From Elephas maximus indicus (taxonomy: Eukaryota > Chordata > Mammalia > Proboscidea > Elephantidae), in NCBI RefSeq assembly GCF_024166365.1, contig NC_064822.1:107256823-107320822 (forward strand): a stretch of DNA of 64,000 nucleotides. The letters run 5' to 3'. A program made the translations under genes and the position numbers. Shown in pieces: positions 1-12,638 of the stretch. Below the pieces are notes generated by a model. The model was not told the origin of the DNA. It did no database searches and saw only the letters and a list, made by a program, of their open reading frames with translations. The number at the start of each line of letters is the position of its first letter. Position 1 is the first letter of the stretch.

Positions 1-879
1 CAATGACCATTCACAGGGCTGTTGAAAGACTCAGTGAGCTGACTTGCATCAAGCAGGCACCCAGCGAAGGTGGCTATCCTTACTGCCCAGGCCAGATGCC
101 AATACTATCTGGAGCTGGGTAAGACCCTCCAAGTGCCTGTCTCCCCATGGGTCTGCATCTGGGGCTTCTCCTGCCTCAGGACATGGCCCTGCCTAGGCGT
201 GGAATGGAGGATATGATCTGGGCTCTTTACCAGTTTTGGGCCACAGGCAGTCCGGTGAACCTGTGGCCCTGTTCTCAAAATACTTTAAAATGCATAAAAT
301 AAAATACATGGGACTACAAATGAAGTTAATAACATTGGAATACAATTCCATACAAATTCCTCAGGGGTCACAGAGCACAAGACTCAGCTCAAGAGCCTAG
401 AGTCTCCACTTGGGCTAACACCATCCTCCCCTAGATCCAAGATTGAATGAGTCAGTTTGGATGGCATGTGACCTCCGAGAGGCTTAAGCTTTAACATCTT
501 GGTGATCCTGTGTCTCCTGACCCCAGATATGCCCCTCTCCTGTGCATGAGAGTAGACTGAGAGACACGCCCCTGCAGGGCCAGGCCTGACAGTAGGCAAG
601 GAAACAGGCCCAGGCAGCCTACCAGGCTTCCCCTAGTGGCTGCCTTGGCCCCCTCCTACCCCCTTCCCAGCCCTAGGGGTGCTGAGCTGAGTAACTCCAG
701 CTATGCAGCCCAGCCGGTCTACCTGGGCGTGAGTGGGCAGGGCTGTCCCCAAGGGGGTGGCCCCCCACACCCTCAGGGCCAAAGGAACAAAGACAGAAAA
801 GAAATTGAGGGGAGGGTGCTAAGACTGAACAACCACAGCAATCCCTATGTCTATCCGCCCCGAGTATGGAATTCCTAAC

Positions 880-1075
880 ACCTCAAACATGCCCAGCACT
901 GTTCTCAGTGCTTTACACACATAGTTCATTTAGTCTTCACAATAACCGTAGGTAATAGGTCCTACTGTTATTCTTATGTTGCAGATGAATAAACTAAGGC
1001 ACAGTTAACTTGCCTAAGTCACCAAGCTAAGACGTGCCCCCAGGCTGGGGAGTCTGGCTTCAGTCTATACTCATG
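880..1075 (-). mobile_element. MIR, antisense
   Basis: CAGCACTGTTCTCAGTGCTT, CAGATGAATAAACTAAGGCA and CTTGCCTAAGTCACCAAGCT. Confidence 0.75.
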
Positions 1076-2174
1076 GCCCTGGTTAGGGTCCCTGCCTACC
1101 TGAGGAGGGGGATGAGCGACAGGACAGGGAGCTGCCTGGAGACCATCCCTACAGAAACAGGGAGTATTTAATCTGGAGAAGAAAGACCGCTGAGGACCCA
1201 GTATCTCCAGATACTTGAACAACTGTCAGGTGGCACACTGTGTGCCTACGGGTAGCCCCCTCTTCTCCCTACCATCCTTCTTAGAACTTAGCTCTGAGAC
1301 TAAGTGGGTTTTCTCTAGAAGTAATGAGCTCCCCATCAGTAGACACATTCAGCATCAAAGGCTGTCTACTGGGGGAGTACTCCCAGGCAGGTTGAAGGGC
1401 TGCTCCTCTCCTCTCTGCAGGGTAGCAGAAGTGGCCTGGTGGTCTTCTGAGTCACCCCCACTTGGATGTCTCATGAACGCTGCAAACTCAACAAGCCCCA
1501 AACTGAACTCCTGAGCTGCTCCACTCCATCCTCCAGCTGTTGTCCCCACCCCACTGAGAAAGCCTCATCTTTTCCAACATGGGTGGCACCACAACACTCT
1601 AGCCTGAAGAGGGCTATGTAAAAATGGTGATCTAAGAACCATCATCCCAGATAGGACACAGCCCATGTGGAAAAGGAGCTCCTTCCTGGATGAGTGAGAG
1701 CCCCGAGGGTCCCACCACTAATGACATGGACATGCCACCTCTCTGAGGAGCTGGGTGGAAGGGGGCGCCCATCTGTCCCAACAGAAGTCAGAGACAGGCA
1801 GTCTAGGCAGGGAGGGAACAGCACCATGAGAATAGGGGATGCCCCTTCTCAGGCATAATCTGAATCCCACCACCTTTCTTTCCCCACTGGCCTGGAAAGA
1901 AGAATAAATACCCCCAGACTCTCAAGCATTCAAGGACCAAATGAGCCAGTCACTGACTTTTTCTTCCCAATTCTCCCAACTACTGCACCTTCCTTTGTAA
2001 AGTGCTCAAGAGGGTGGAGGTTTAGATTACCTCGAGATTCTAACTGAAATGCAGCAAGGACAAGGGTGGGAGAATCAAAACACTGTTTCCATCAATCAGC
2101 AAGTTTCTTGAGAGCAACGAGACAGTACACCAAACTTGTCTTCAGTGTTCCACCAATTCCACCCAGAGGAACCC

Positions 2175-2490
2175 CTGGGAGGTGGAAGTATCACTTCCTT
2201 CTATCTCCCCTCACTGCCTGGGCTGACTCAGGCCATCTGGTCCCCAGCCCAGTGCTGGGATTAATCAGGGATGGATGGAAAGATGTGATAAAGAGGCTGC
2301 ATTTTACTCTTACCAAGCCTGTGTTGAGCACCTACTGTGTCCCAGCACTGCGTAAGGCCCTGGATGTACCTCAGCCGGGCTCCAGGGTTGGGATTCCTCC
2401 ACACACACTCACTGGTCATCTATGTACCAGGTCCCAAGCTAGGGCTTTCACCCCTGTGATCTCCGTTAACAGCCCTCAGCTTCCCACACA
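2175..2490 (+). repeat. Inverted duplication, left arm
   Basis: 316 bp that recur inverted at 3241-3556 with about 14 differences and a 2-base indel (about 95 percent identity by eye). The arm contains a MIR/L2-like core (GAGCACCTACTGTGTCCCAG). Confidence 0.9.
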
Positions 2491-2859
2491 CCACAGGAGC
2501 CCATCCCTAGGATCTCACGGGCTCCCCCAAAAGGCAGGCCCCAGGCACCTCACCTCCTGCTGCCTGAGAAGCTTCCAGGAGTTTAGTCTTGGCAGGGGCT
2601 GCCTGTGCCAGGGGGCTTCTCTACCTGGTACCTCCCTGGCTCTGAAGAAGAAGGGGCTTGGTAGTCCCAGGATGCAGCTAGATGAAGGGATAGGGCCCAG
2701 AGGTTTCAGAGATTTAGGAAACAAACCAAATAGAGTCAGCAGGCCTGGAGGTAGGGACACAGGTCCCTGAGCAGGAAGCTGGCTTTCAAGTTTCTCAACG
2801 CCCCTTTACTCCGGCCCTCAATGCCCACTCAGCCCCCAATGCCCACTCCACCCTCTCCC

Positions 2860-3165
2860 TAAGCAGTAGCCCTTGTCACTGTTACAAGGCCCTGCTGTCA
2901 AATAACCAGTTTTTCCCCTTACACTCCTCATCTCCAACCCATTCTATCCTCTCTCCACAGCGTACCACTCCCCAGCTCACAGGGCCTCAGTGGCTCCCCT
3001 CTCCCCAGAGAATACATACAGGAAAGTGACCCTGAAACTATAGCCTGTCCCTTTGCCTCTTCGCTGGTCCCCAGTCTAGTAAGCTCCTTCGAGAAGGGAC
3101 CACATCCAAATAATGGCTGCTAGACGAATGGCTGCCTGAATGAAACAGCCAGAGCCTGACTCAGG
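2860..3165 (+). mobile_element. L2-like fragment
   Basis: CAGTGGCTCCCCTCTCC, CCTTCGAGAAGGGACCACAT and ATGGCTGCCTGAATGAAACA. Confidence 0.45.
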
Positions 3166-3240
3166 GTCCTGCCAAGGGCGCTGTGAGTATGGCCATGCTG
3201 CACACTGGCCAGGGCTAGGGACAGCCTCCAGTCCTTCCTG

Positions 3241-3556
3241 GCTGTGTGGGAAGCTGAGGGCTGTTAAGGGAGATCACAGGGGTGAAAGCCCCAGCTTGGG
3301 GCCTGGTACATAGATGACCAGTGAGTGTGTGTGGAGGAATCCCAACCCTGGAGCCTGGCTGAGGTGCATCCAGGGCCTTACGCAGTGCTGGGATATAGTA
3401 GGTGCTCAACACAGGCTTGGTAAGAGTAAAATGCAGCCTCTTCATCACATCTTTCCATCCAACCCTGATTAATCCCAGCACTGGGATGGGGACCAGATGG
3501 CCTGAGTCAGCCCAGGCAGTGAGGGGATAGAAGGAAGTGATGCTTCTACCTCCCAG
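3241..3556 (-). repeat. Inverted duplication, right arm
   Basis: Reverse-complement partner of 2175-2490, with a 750-bp spacer made of L2-like sequence. It gives parallel long reading frames on opposite strands, which are not genes. Confidence 0.9.
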
Positions 3557-5819
3557 ATTCCTACAGGGAGCCAAGCTGGCCAGCTATCTCCTGAGCCCCC
3601 CTGTCTGCCATGGCTCTCCTTTGGAGGGACTTCAAAGACCGCCCTGCTGTGGGCTAGAACTTTCACACGCACATCCTCTCACTCACATGCACATCCTCGC
3701 ACACTCCTACACGGGGAGGTGCTTCTCTGGCAACCCTGGGTTCTCAACCTCTATGCAGGTCACTAGAGGTAGGCATGACTTCAGAGACAAAGCGGTAGAC
3801 TATCTGAAGCCATCAGTGAGTGTTCTCATCCCCATTTTACAGATGAAGAAACTGAGACTTAGGCGGATTAAATCATTTGCTCAGGGTTATACTTGATTAG
3901 TGACAAGGTGGCTGCAACCCAGGGTGGTTTTTCCCCAGGGTGGGGGCCATAGCAGGTCATTGTAAAATGGGGGGGGCGGGGAGGGCCAAAGCCCAGTGCA
4001 GGCTTGCCTATGGCATTGCCCAACTCTCCTATTCACTGAGAACTTCCCCTCCCCAGGCCCCAAGGTGAATTTCAAAGACTGACCCTGTACAAACCTCAGT
4101 GCTAAAGGAAAAGAATGGTTGCCACTGTAGTCCCTTCTCTTTGGCTGGACAAACCAGAGAAATGTCAGCATCAACAACAGTTACAGCCCCAAGCACTTTC
4201 ACCTGAATTTCTGACCTGCCCCGCACGGACCCGCAGAGTCACTCAAGATTAGAATTCAGGGCTCCCACCTCTTAACACCTGCCTCATTGAGTCCTCACAA
4301 TAATGCTTATGAGGTGGACACCCTCCATGGCCCCATTTAACAAAAGAAATAGAGAATGCTTAATAAGCGCTATATAAATGTTAACTAAATGATTTTTTGA
4401 GACTCATAAAATTGTTCAGAGAAAAGCTAGGCTTTCGTGTCACTCTTTCTTTTCTGGGAAACAAGTAGACCCTAAAACAAAAAGATCCTGGACGTTGTCT
4501 CACCAGACCCCAAACTCAGAAATGAAATGACCAATGTAGACCCTCACCCAGGAGCGTGATTCCTCCCCACTTGAGGACTAGTCCAGCACCTATCCCTGGT
4601 CCCTTGGCTCCTGCTATCCCCCTGCCAGTAATAAGGCCATGGAGACAACACTGAGTGTGGTGACCAGGAGACCCGGGCTTCAGGCCCAACTCTGACTTAG
4701 CACATCACAGTAGGCTGGACTAGGATGAGGGCTTCTCCATGTGGGGTCCCTATGGGCTTCAGGGAGTCCAAGAACCCTTAAAACAGAATGCCAAGTCTGG
4801 TGTAGATTGATAAATAGAAGTGCATTTTTCTGGGGACAACTTCCCTCCCTCCAAGAGGTCTATAAATCAAAAGAAGTTATGGACTTCCAGACTGGGTAAT
4901 CTCCAAGGTTCCTTCCATCCCGAGTATTCTTGGGTTATATGCATTTAAACATATACTCCACACCTCATCCTTCCAGGCCAACTTAGCTGCAGCCATGAAG
5001 CTCTCACTGATTTCTTGCTTCTTTGCCTGCAGCCCAAGACTTGGGACCCAGTTCCACACAGCCTTGCAGAGCCTCCCCTGCCCTGATCTCCCTCACTAGC
5101 CCACCAGCTCCCAGAAGGAGCAGAGCCAGCTCAGGGCTGAGATCACAGAACCTTCCATGGTCTGCCCAGTGTGGCTTGCCACTGCCCACAGCCTCTGTCC
5201 ACTGGAAGACAGGGGCTCTCAGTGTTACCACAGGTGCGCTGGGGCCTCGAGTCTACCTCTCAGGCATGCAGTTCTGGACACTCACTGAGTTGTGATCCTG
5301 TGGGGAACCCGGTTTTCATTAAATAGGATAAAGGAGTCATTAACTGCCAGCCAAGTCAAGAAGAGGCAAAGTCCTGCTAAAAGGCACAGGGAAAATAAGG
5401 GAGACTAGCCTGGCCCCTGCCCTCCCTGACTGACCAACCAATGCTGATGCGGGCAGGCAGGGGTAGGGGGAAGGGTAGGCTCCTAAGGGTCCAACAACTG
5501 CAGTAGCAGAAGCTGGGGGTGGGGATAGGGGGAGTCTTGGCCCAGATAATAAGCAATTGTTAATGTGATCCATATGGATCCTGACTGGCCTCTCTGTTTA
5601 ACAGGATGATAATGGCAGGGAAAGAATGCTGGTCTGTGGGGAAAGGAAGGGGCAAAGTCCTCCCTGAACTTGGGGTGGGGGGAGGGTCAGAGAGGAGGAG
5701 AGGGAAAGGAGGGGGAGAAGAAGCCTGCCCAAGGGTCTCTACCCACCCAGGAGTGCAGAGTTATTTGCCTGAAAGTGGCCAGATTCCATGCTTTGTAGGT
5801 TGCCTGGCTAAGAGCCCTT

Positions 5820-6200
5820 ACAAAATCCACCAACAAATATCGCCTGAGCACCCACAAAGTGCGAGGCCCTGTGCCAGGCCCAGTGGGTATAGATGCAGGG
5901 AAGTGTATGCTTTGCCTCTGTCCTCCAAGAGGCCAAGCCTAGTGTGGGCTCAGCCACAAAGGCTGGAGAGAGACACAGGTGCAAGGCAAGGAGTCCCATG
6001 AGGGAGGAGCAAATGCCAAGAGCTGGGGGCTCTGGGGAGGCTGCGTGGAGGTAGTGTGGCAAGGTTCAAGTTGGACCTTGAAGAATGAGGAGGTTGTGGC
6101 AAGAAGGACAATGGGGAAGGCATTTGGCTGAGGGAACAGCAGGAGCAAAACCAGAGAGCGTGAAATTGCGTGGAGAGAGCCTGAGATCTCAGCAATAAAG
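5820..6200 (-). mobile_element. L2 3' fragment, antisense
   Basis: CTGAGCACCCACAAAGTGCG, GCCCTGTGCCAGGCCCAGTG, TTGGACCTTGAAGAATGAGG and GGGAACAGCAGGAGCAAAAC are standard antisense L2 motifs. Confidence 0.7.
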
Positions 6201-6649
6201 CTGCAGCCTAGGCAGAGGAGGGGAGGGGATTCTTCCTCCATAAAAAGCTGTGGCCATGGATCACCAGGAGGAAGGCAGGAAAAGGCTCTGGGAACACCAC
6301 ATTCGGTCTGGGTCCCTCTTCTCTGTCCTCTGGATCGTGTAGGAAATTGTCCGGAACTGCTGGATCATGAGCCCAGCACACGGCCACTCCACAGTCAGAG
6401 GGTCGCTCAGCGCCTCGGAGACCAAAGTCCTCCTCGTGTCTCTCTAGCTCTCAATTCTACTCCTCGTCCCCCTAGGGAATGGAGGTTATCTGGGCCTTGC
6501 CAGAAGCAACTCCACCACCCTACACAGCTAAACTCCCTTTAGCCCAAGAAGGCTTTCCCCCAGCAAGGGCACGAGGGTCACTCCTCACAGGCATGGCTAC
6601 TGTGGACATCAATGGAATCATGTGGAAATAAATGAAATTGTGTTAAATA

Positions 6650-9110
6650 TGGGAAGGGGATTTACGAGACCTGTCACCGGTGCAGCACAGCCGTCCGGGC
6701 AAGCCCCGCCCCTTTCCTCGCCCACTCCAGGAAGTCCCGCCCCGCCCCCCTGCCCCGCAGCTCTGGCTGTTGTCCCAGCCCCGCGCTGCTGCGGGGTCCC
6801 GGCCCAACCTCCGCACCAAGCCCCTCAGCTCTGCTAAGGCCCAGCAGAGAACGGTGTTTGCTCCCGGACTAGAAGGTTCGGGAAGCGGACTCTGAGGAAT
6901 CCCAACCGGTCCTTTTCCAGAAAGGATGCGCAGGGGTTTCGGGTTGGACGCTGGGAGGGCCTGGGGGGTCCCTCTGCAGGTTCAGAGTTCTCTGGACCGC
7001 GGCATCACCCGGCCCACTCCAAGTCCAGGCGGCTCTGGGCCCCGGGAACCGAGAACGGCCCCCTCCGGGAGCCCGGAGTTGGTTTGGAACCGGATTCCCA
7101 CTCCTCGTTGCCTGGCCGAGGACAGGAGCCCGCTCGGCTGCGACAGCCCGGTGCGGACAACAACACAAACATTCTTCCGTCCTCTATTCTCCTCCAAATT
7201 AGGTATCCATGGAGACAGGGCCAGGCAGCCTGACAGGCCCACGGCCTAATCCTGATTTAGTGACCGTCCCTTTAACAGCCCACCCACCCGTCCACCCACC
7301 CCTGCGCTCCCGGCTGCCGCTGGGCCCAGGCCCCAAGCCGCTCACACTCTCCCCCGCGCAGGCCCTTCCCAGGCCTCCTCCCCCCAGGAGGGGCCGGAGC
7401 CTGGAAGGGCCGGGGAGGAGGGCCAACATCTGCTGAGCACCTACTGTGTGCCAAACACACTGCGGGGACCCTCTAAAGAGGAATTCCCAGCATGGGGAGT
7501 CTCTACATAAACCAACAGAAGGCTCTTCGAGTGGCGAAGTTTAGGCGGCTCTCAGTAAAGAGCTGGGAGCTCAGGGGTCTCCCTTGTGGCCTGTAGCCCA
7601 TGGGTGATAGGAAGTGCAGCTTCGTGTAACACCTTGACTCTGAAGTGAGAGAACTCCCGATCCAGAAGGGAAGAAATGAAGCGGGTGGGCATTAGGGACA
7701 GACCGGCCCGAGGTGTCTCAGTCTCCTGTCACTGCCCCGTCACGATGCCGGGGAATCTCTGGGCCAAGAACCCGGTCCCCACCCCCCTCCCACACTCACA
7801 GGGTCCGCTGGACAAAGACCTGACGGAGAGGGAGGGGCCTGCGGGCCGGCCCTCGAGCTCCGGACACAGGCTCCTTCTGGGACCCGAACCCGCAAATTCT
7901 GATTCCCGGACCCCCAATCCGGCAGGCTCCCCCATAGCCGCTGCTCGCTACTGCTGCAGCCTCGCACCAAAGGGGCGGCGAAGCGGGGGCCGGTCAGCGG
8001 CCGAGCGGCGATCCCCTTCCCTTCCCGCCCCCTCCCCCCGAGAAGTGACCCTCGGCTCCCACGCACCGGCTCGGGTCTCTCGCCGGCCTTGCCCTCCGAC
8101 CCCCGCCTAGTTGAACCCCACGACCCCCAGCCCCCGCCTTCTCCGGCCCATGTACGGCCCCGCGAGCGCGGACAAAGCTCCGGACACCCCGACCGAACGG
8201 TCACCACCCCCTGACCCCGGCCCTCCCGCGCGCTCCCGTGCCTGCCCCCGCCCTGGACCGCGGCCCCGTACCTCGGCATCCCGGCCGGGTCCTAGGTGAG
8301 TGTGCGCGGCCCGGGGGGGCGTCCGGCCCCGGGGCCGGGGCGGGGGCGCGGGCCGGGGGCGAGAGGCCGGGGCTGGGGGGCAGCAGCGCTCACCATCCTG
8401 GAGCCGCTGCTGCTGCGGCTGCTGCGGCCGCCGCGGCCGGGAGCGGGACTGGGCAGTGGGGGTGGCCGGACAAGGGGCCGCCCCGGCTCCCCCGGCTGGC
8501 AGGACCCCCACCCCCGCCTCCCCTCGCCCGCCCCCAGCGCCCTCCCTCCCAAGACCTTGCTCCCCTCCCCTCTCGCTGCTCCTCCCTTCCCCTTGTGCCC
8601 CTCCCTTCCCCCAACTCCCGCCCCTTCCCTGGCCCTCTCCACCCCAGGATCCTTCCCCGCCCTCCCCCACCTCGCCCCCGCCCTGCCCCCACCTCCCCTG
8701 GGCTCGCCCGGCCCCTCCTCTCAACCCTCCCGGCCTCGCCCCGCCCCTCGCCCTCCCCTAGCTCTAAAATAAATTAGCCACAGAGGGGGTGAAAAAAAAG
8801 AGCAAATGACCTTTGGTGTGGGGAGTGTCCTTGCTCCACTCTCAGGCCCGCCCGCTCCCGCCTCTCCCCGACCCTCGGAGCGGGAAGTTGGGGTGGAGGT
8901 GGAGGCCGAGCAGGCGGGTAGGGGTGGGGGAGCCGCCCGCTGTTGGTGGGGGAGCAGCCGGGTCCGCTGAGCGTGTCCATTGGGTGTGAGCGGCTTCCTG
9001 GGTCGAAGGGCAAAGGGGAAGGCAGCGGGGCCGGCCCGCAGTCCGCTAGCCGCCCAAGACCTACTCTCCTGGGATTTCCTTGGCCAAAGCCTTGTTGACT
9101 CACGCTTACT
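6650..9110. promoter_or_regulatory. Large CpG island, probable FIGNL2 promoter
   Basis: CpG density rises at about 6650, peaks at 7950-8460 (long G/C runs, GCN triplets) and drops after about 9100. It is the strongest island in the window and lies upstream of ANKRD33, where human has minus-strand FIGNL2 and a divergent noncoding transcript. The many long frames here on both strands are GC artefacts. The AT-rich island edge at 8762-8830 contains TGACCTTTG, a nuclear-receptor-like half site. Confidence 0.75.
8394..8700 (-). other. FIGNL2: Candidate FIGNL2 first exon ending in ATG
   Basis: On the minus strand a GC-rich 5'-UTR-like stretch ends CTCCAGGATG followed by GTGAGCGC (donor at 8393). 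The ATG is the last codon of the exon. As I recall, FIGNL2 begins M-H-W-T-P-E-H-A, and in the paralogue FIGN an exon boundary also lies at the WTPEHA motif. This exon could therefore supply only the initiator codon. FIGNL2 encodes an AAA-ATPase-like, fidgetin-type microtubule-severing protein. Its main exon is not in the window and would lie to the left. The 5' end is approximate. Confidence 0.45.
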
Positions 9111-9424
9111 CATCTCCCTCGTTCCCCTACCCCCAGGTGAACTGAGCACTTACTGAGTACAGGTTTCTGCTGCCAGTCCGGGATGCACAGCGAGGCAAGG
9201 CCACAGCTCAGCACCAATACCACGGGGGTAGGGGGGGGGCAATGGGCAGAACCGAGACCGGGACATAGGTAGCAAAGGGTGGGTAGGGTGGGGTGTGACC
9301 TCTAAATGGCAACCGTCACTGGAGAGATTCCCCCAAGAAAGCGGGCTTCACACTAGGCCTTGCAGGATGAATGGAGATGAAGATGGAGGATGAATCTGAC
9401 ATTGGCCTGTTTAGAGGTGTCTGA

Positions 9425-9620
9425 AGGCAATGATTAACGCATTAATTCAACAGATATGTATGTACTGAGTGTCTATGCTAAGCACTGGGCTAGGTGCTGG
9501 GAACCCCTGAGAGAGCCCAAAGGGTACTGCCCTGCCATCCGTGGAGCTGGAAGTCTAAGGGTAGACATTCAGACACAACCCTTTAGCGATGATAAAGGCC
9601 TGGCAAGGAGCCCACAGCGG
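9425..9620 (-). mobile_element. L2 3' fragment, antisense, split by a SINE
   Basis: ATTCAACAGATATGTATGTA, AAGCACTGGGCTAGGTGCTG. The AfroSINE at 9618 interrupts it. Confidence 0.6.
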
Positions 9621-9782
9621 AAACCCGGTGGCATAGTGGTTAAGTGCTACAGCTGCTAACCAGAAGTTCGGCAGTTCAAATCCATCAGGTGCTCCTTGGA
9701 AACTATGGGGGCAGTTCCACTCTGACTTATAGGTTTGCTATGAGTCGGAATCGGCTCGACGGCAACGGGTTTGGTTTGGTTT
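9618..9782 (+). mobile_element. AfroSINE with 13-bp TSD
   Basis: tRNA-like head (GTGGTTAAGTGCTACAGCTG), body, TATGAGTCGGAATCGGCTCG and a TTTGGTTTGG tail. The TSD AAGGAGCCCACAG is perfect at 9605-9617 and 9783-9795. It is inserted into an L2-like segment. Confidence 0.95.
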
Positions 9783-9887
9783 AAGGAGCCCACAGGGAAT
9801 CAGCTTTGCTCCAGGAGGCTGTAGGAGGAGGGACTACGCCTAGGCTAGGTGAGTCCAGATAAATTTCCTGGCAGAAATGTTGAACAC

Positions 9888-10055
9888 ACCAACCATCCAA
9901 CCAACCCATTGGTGTTGAGTCAATTCTGACTCATAGTGACCCTAAAGGACAGAGTAGAACTGCCCCACAGTGTTTCTAAGGAGGGCTGGTGAATTCAAAC
10001 TGCTGACTTCTGGTTGGCAGCTGAGCTCTTAACCACTGCACCACCACTGAGAGGG
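9888..10055 (-). mobile_element. AfroSINE, antisense
   Basis: Reverse-complement copy: CCAACCCATTGGTGTTGAG, then TAGAACTGCCCCACAG and CTCTTAACCACTGCACCACC. Confidence 0.9.
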
Positions 10056-10059
10056 TCTG

Positions 10060-11800
10060 TGTTCCCACCTAAGGGCAGTGGTTAAGGGTCCTCTCTTTTA
10101 AGGTGTCTTTTCCTTTTAGATGGCTATTCAGCCTCTCTGAGTACAAGCAGGATAAGATGCCCCCACCCCCACCCTCAGCCCCACCCAGCAGAGTAGGGCT
10201 CTATCCTCTGTGTTTTGCAAGTCTAAATGCCCCCCTTCTATGAGGACTCCTCTGGAGGCTTTAGGGTCTCAGTGACCCAGTGGCACCCACAGGGAAGGGA
10301 TACCACTCAGGAAAAGGGAAGGACATGGCCTGCAACTGCTCTCATTTCTTTCCTGATCCATACATAGAAACAAGACCAGCACCCAAGCAGGTTCTGCAGC
10401 TCACCAAGGTTAGGGTCCGGGTCTTCTCCACACCCCAGAATTCTTTCTTCCTCTCCACCCTACACTCACGAGACCACACCCTGGGACAGGGGAGGGATGG
10501 GTTAAAGCTCAGAAAGCTAGGGCAGCCCCTGGCTTCAGAACCAGAAAAGCAGGATGAAAGGGAGTCCCAGCTACCATCCGAGAGGGAGAGCTGGGAGGAA
10601 CTCTATTTCCTTACTGAGACCCAGAGAGGAGAGCTGACTTGGCTGGGGTCACATAGCAGAGCTGAATCGTGAATCCACTGTACTCTTTCTACCCCACCTG
10701 TCAGGTTCCCTAAGGACCAGAGGCAGGAGTTAAGGAAGAGACCAATGTCCACATAAGCTAAGGGACCTCAACAAGCAGGACTGGTACTAAGAAGCCAAGC
10801 CTGGTATTGCCAGGGCATTGCCTCTGGGTATAACTGGGGGCCACAATCCATCAGTCTCCAGGGTAGGAGAGGATAATGGGTGTAGGGTTATACTGAGGGG
10901 CCCAGGTTGAAGGAAGGAATTGAATTCATCCCCCAAAAGCCCAGGAAAAAACAATCTTGCAGTTCTGATAGGAAGGCCAAGGTTAGACCTAAAGAAGGCC
11001 TTCCCAGTAAGACTCTAGGGATGTGAGATATTAGGATGGGTGAGCATCTGGAGAAGGCATTTGCTGGACTCCATGAGGTGGGGTTCAGCATCTTGGGGAT
11101 AGGCAAATGGCCATGGGTCATGTCCAGGGGTTTAGTTAGTGGGTGGGGTGAGGCTGGTCACTTCACCCCTCAGCCCCCATCCTGCACCAGTGCTCAGGCA
11201 ATGAAGTGTGACTACTCCTCCCCAAGCTCATTAAAGTCATGTTAATACATCATCCAGCCTCCTAGGCTGACAAATACTCAATCCTGGCAAATGGCCCTTC
11301 ATCATGTCTCTCCCTCCTGCCCTCCTGGGCAGGGCACTGGGGTCTGATCTCTGAGGACTCCCTGCTGACACCTCTCCTGGCTGTCCCCACCCAAGGGGTC
11401 TGTGCCCTGAGAGACCCCAGCTGAGGTCAGGCTGGTTGTTGTGATCATCCCCAGGCAGGTCAAGTGCCCAGCAATGGATTGGATAATAATAGTGGCAATG
11501 ATGGCAGTAATGCTTGTTTTCTGCAGAGAAGCCTCCATTCTTTGCAAGCCCTTTTGCTTGTATCATATCCAAGGCGGAGAATTCCAGGACTGACCTCACA
11601 CCCAGAGAGGTCAGGTGCTGTACTTGGGTGTGTAGCTGAGTGCCCCTACAAGCTTGTTGGTGTCTGTGGCGGGGGCATAAGTATATATGGGAAGGGGTGT
11701 GAGCAAGTGTGTGACCTTACTAGTCCAGAGAATTACAACAGGGCCTTTCTGAGAACATTAAGAAAAATAACTCCAGCTGGTCTAGGGAGAATCCACTTTA
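10060..11800. other. Intergenic stretch, nothing recognised
   Basis: No exon with coherent splice signals and no clear repeat. The small frames here lack any family resemblance. Confidence 0.5.
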
Positions 11801-11807
11801 AGGGTTT

Positions 11808-11960
11808 TGAAGGGAGGAAGTGGAAGCCAGAGAGGGAGTGAGGGAGGGAGGAGCAGGTGGGGTGAGGAGGAAGGAAAGAAAAGGGCCCTGGGGAAGGATG
11901 AGGTGGGGGTCGGGGAGAGGAAGGGAAGAAGAAATGGAAGAGAGGAAGAGGAAAGGGCGG
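11808..11960 (+). repeat. Polypurine tract
   Basis: About 150 bases that are nearly all G/A (GAGGGAGGGAGGAGC type). The long frames it generates on both strands are compositional. Confidence 0.7.
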
Positions 11961-12285
11961 GGAGACCTCTCTTTGTGGTCCCTTGGATCTGCCACTCAGG
12001 AGTCATTATGAAGCAGGAAAGGAAGGAAATGTGTCCCAGTTAGGGGATACCCAAAGGCAGGCTTACCCAAAGGATGCCACACCCAGCTGGCTGCTACCCC
12101 CTCACTTGTCCTGGGCTCAGGCTGCTCCCCCCACAAATGGAAGCCCTAGTCCTTTTCTTTCTGTTTGGCTTTCCAGGCCCAACTCCCAGTGCTGACCCAA
12201 TCCTGCTCAACAACCCCCTACACACACAGACACACTCTTAGAGATTTAAAAAAAAAAAAAGGATGTGGGCATTTACTGAGTTCAG

Positions 12286-12427
12286 TGGGGCTGGATTTAT
12301 AAGGAACATGGGGTACTGGCCCAAAGGGTGTACTGTGAGGTGGGGGGAGCTTCTGCTCACAGCCCAAATGGAAGGGCCAGGTGTGGGGAAGGTTTTTGGA
12401 AGTGGGGTCTCAGGGCCCTGAAGTGTT
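12286..12427 (+). repeat. Second inverted duplication, left arm
   Basis: 142 bp matching the reverse complement of 12639-12780 at roughly 87-90 percent. The best core is GGGGTACTGGCCCAAAG and the following TGTACTGTGAGGTGGGGGGA. Confidence 0.85.
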
Positions 12428-12638
12428 AAGCCTGTTAGTACATTTCCCACTAAGTCACAGGCTGTGTCTGAGTCCAGCTCCCACCCCACATTCAGCTTAG
12501 GAACCCCTAAGAGCCTCTGTGGAAAGTAGAAAGAGTTGCCCCTTCCTCTGGGCAGACACAGCTCAGTGCCAGACCACACAAGACTTAGGAGGAGCTTGGG
12601 CTCAAGGCTCTTAGCCCTCACCTCACCCCCTGGGGTCC

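Noticed and set aside
2066-2770. A 234-codon plus-strand frame
   Set aside because: It lies over the inverted duplication with MIR/L2 content, has no domain or splice context, and a mirrored frame appears in the other arm, so it is a by-product of repeat sequence.
8107-8777. Overlapping frames of 100-205 codons on both strands in the CpG island
   Set aside because: Pro/Gly/Arg-only composition on all strands is expected from GC-rich DNA with few stop codons. No family resemblance.
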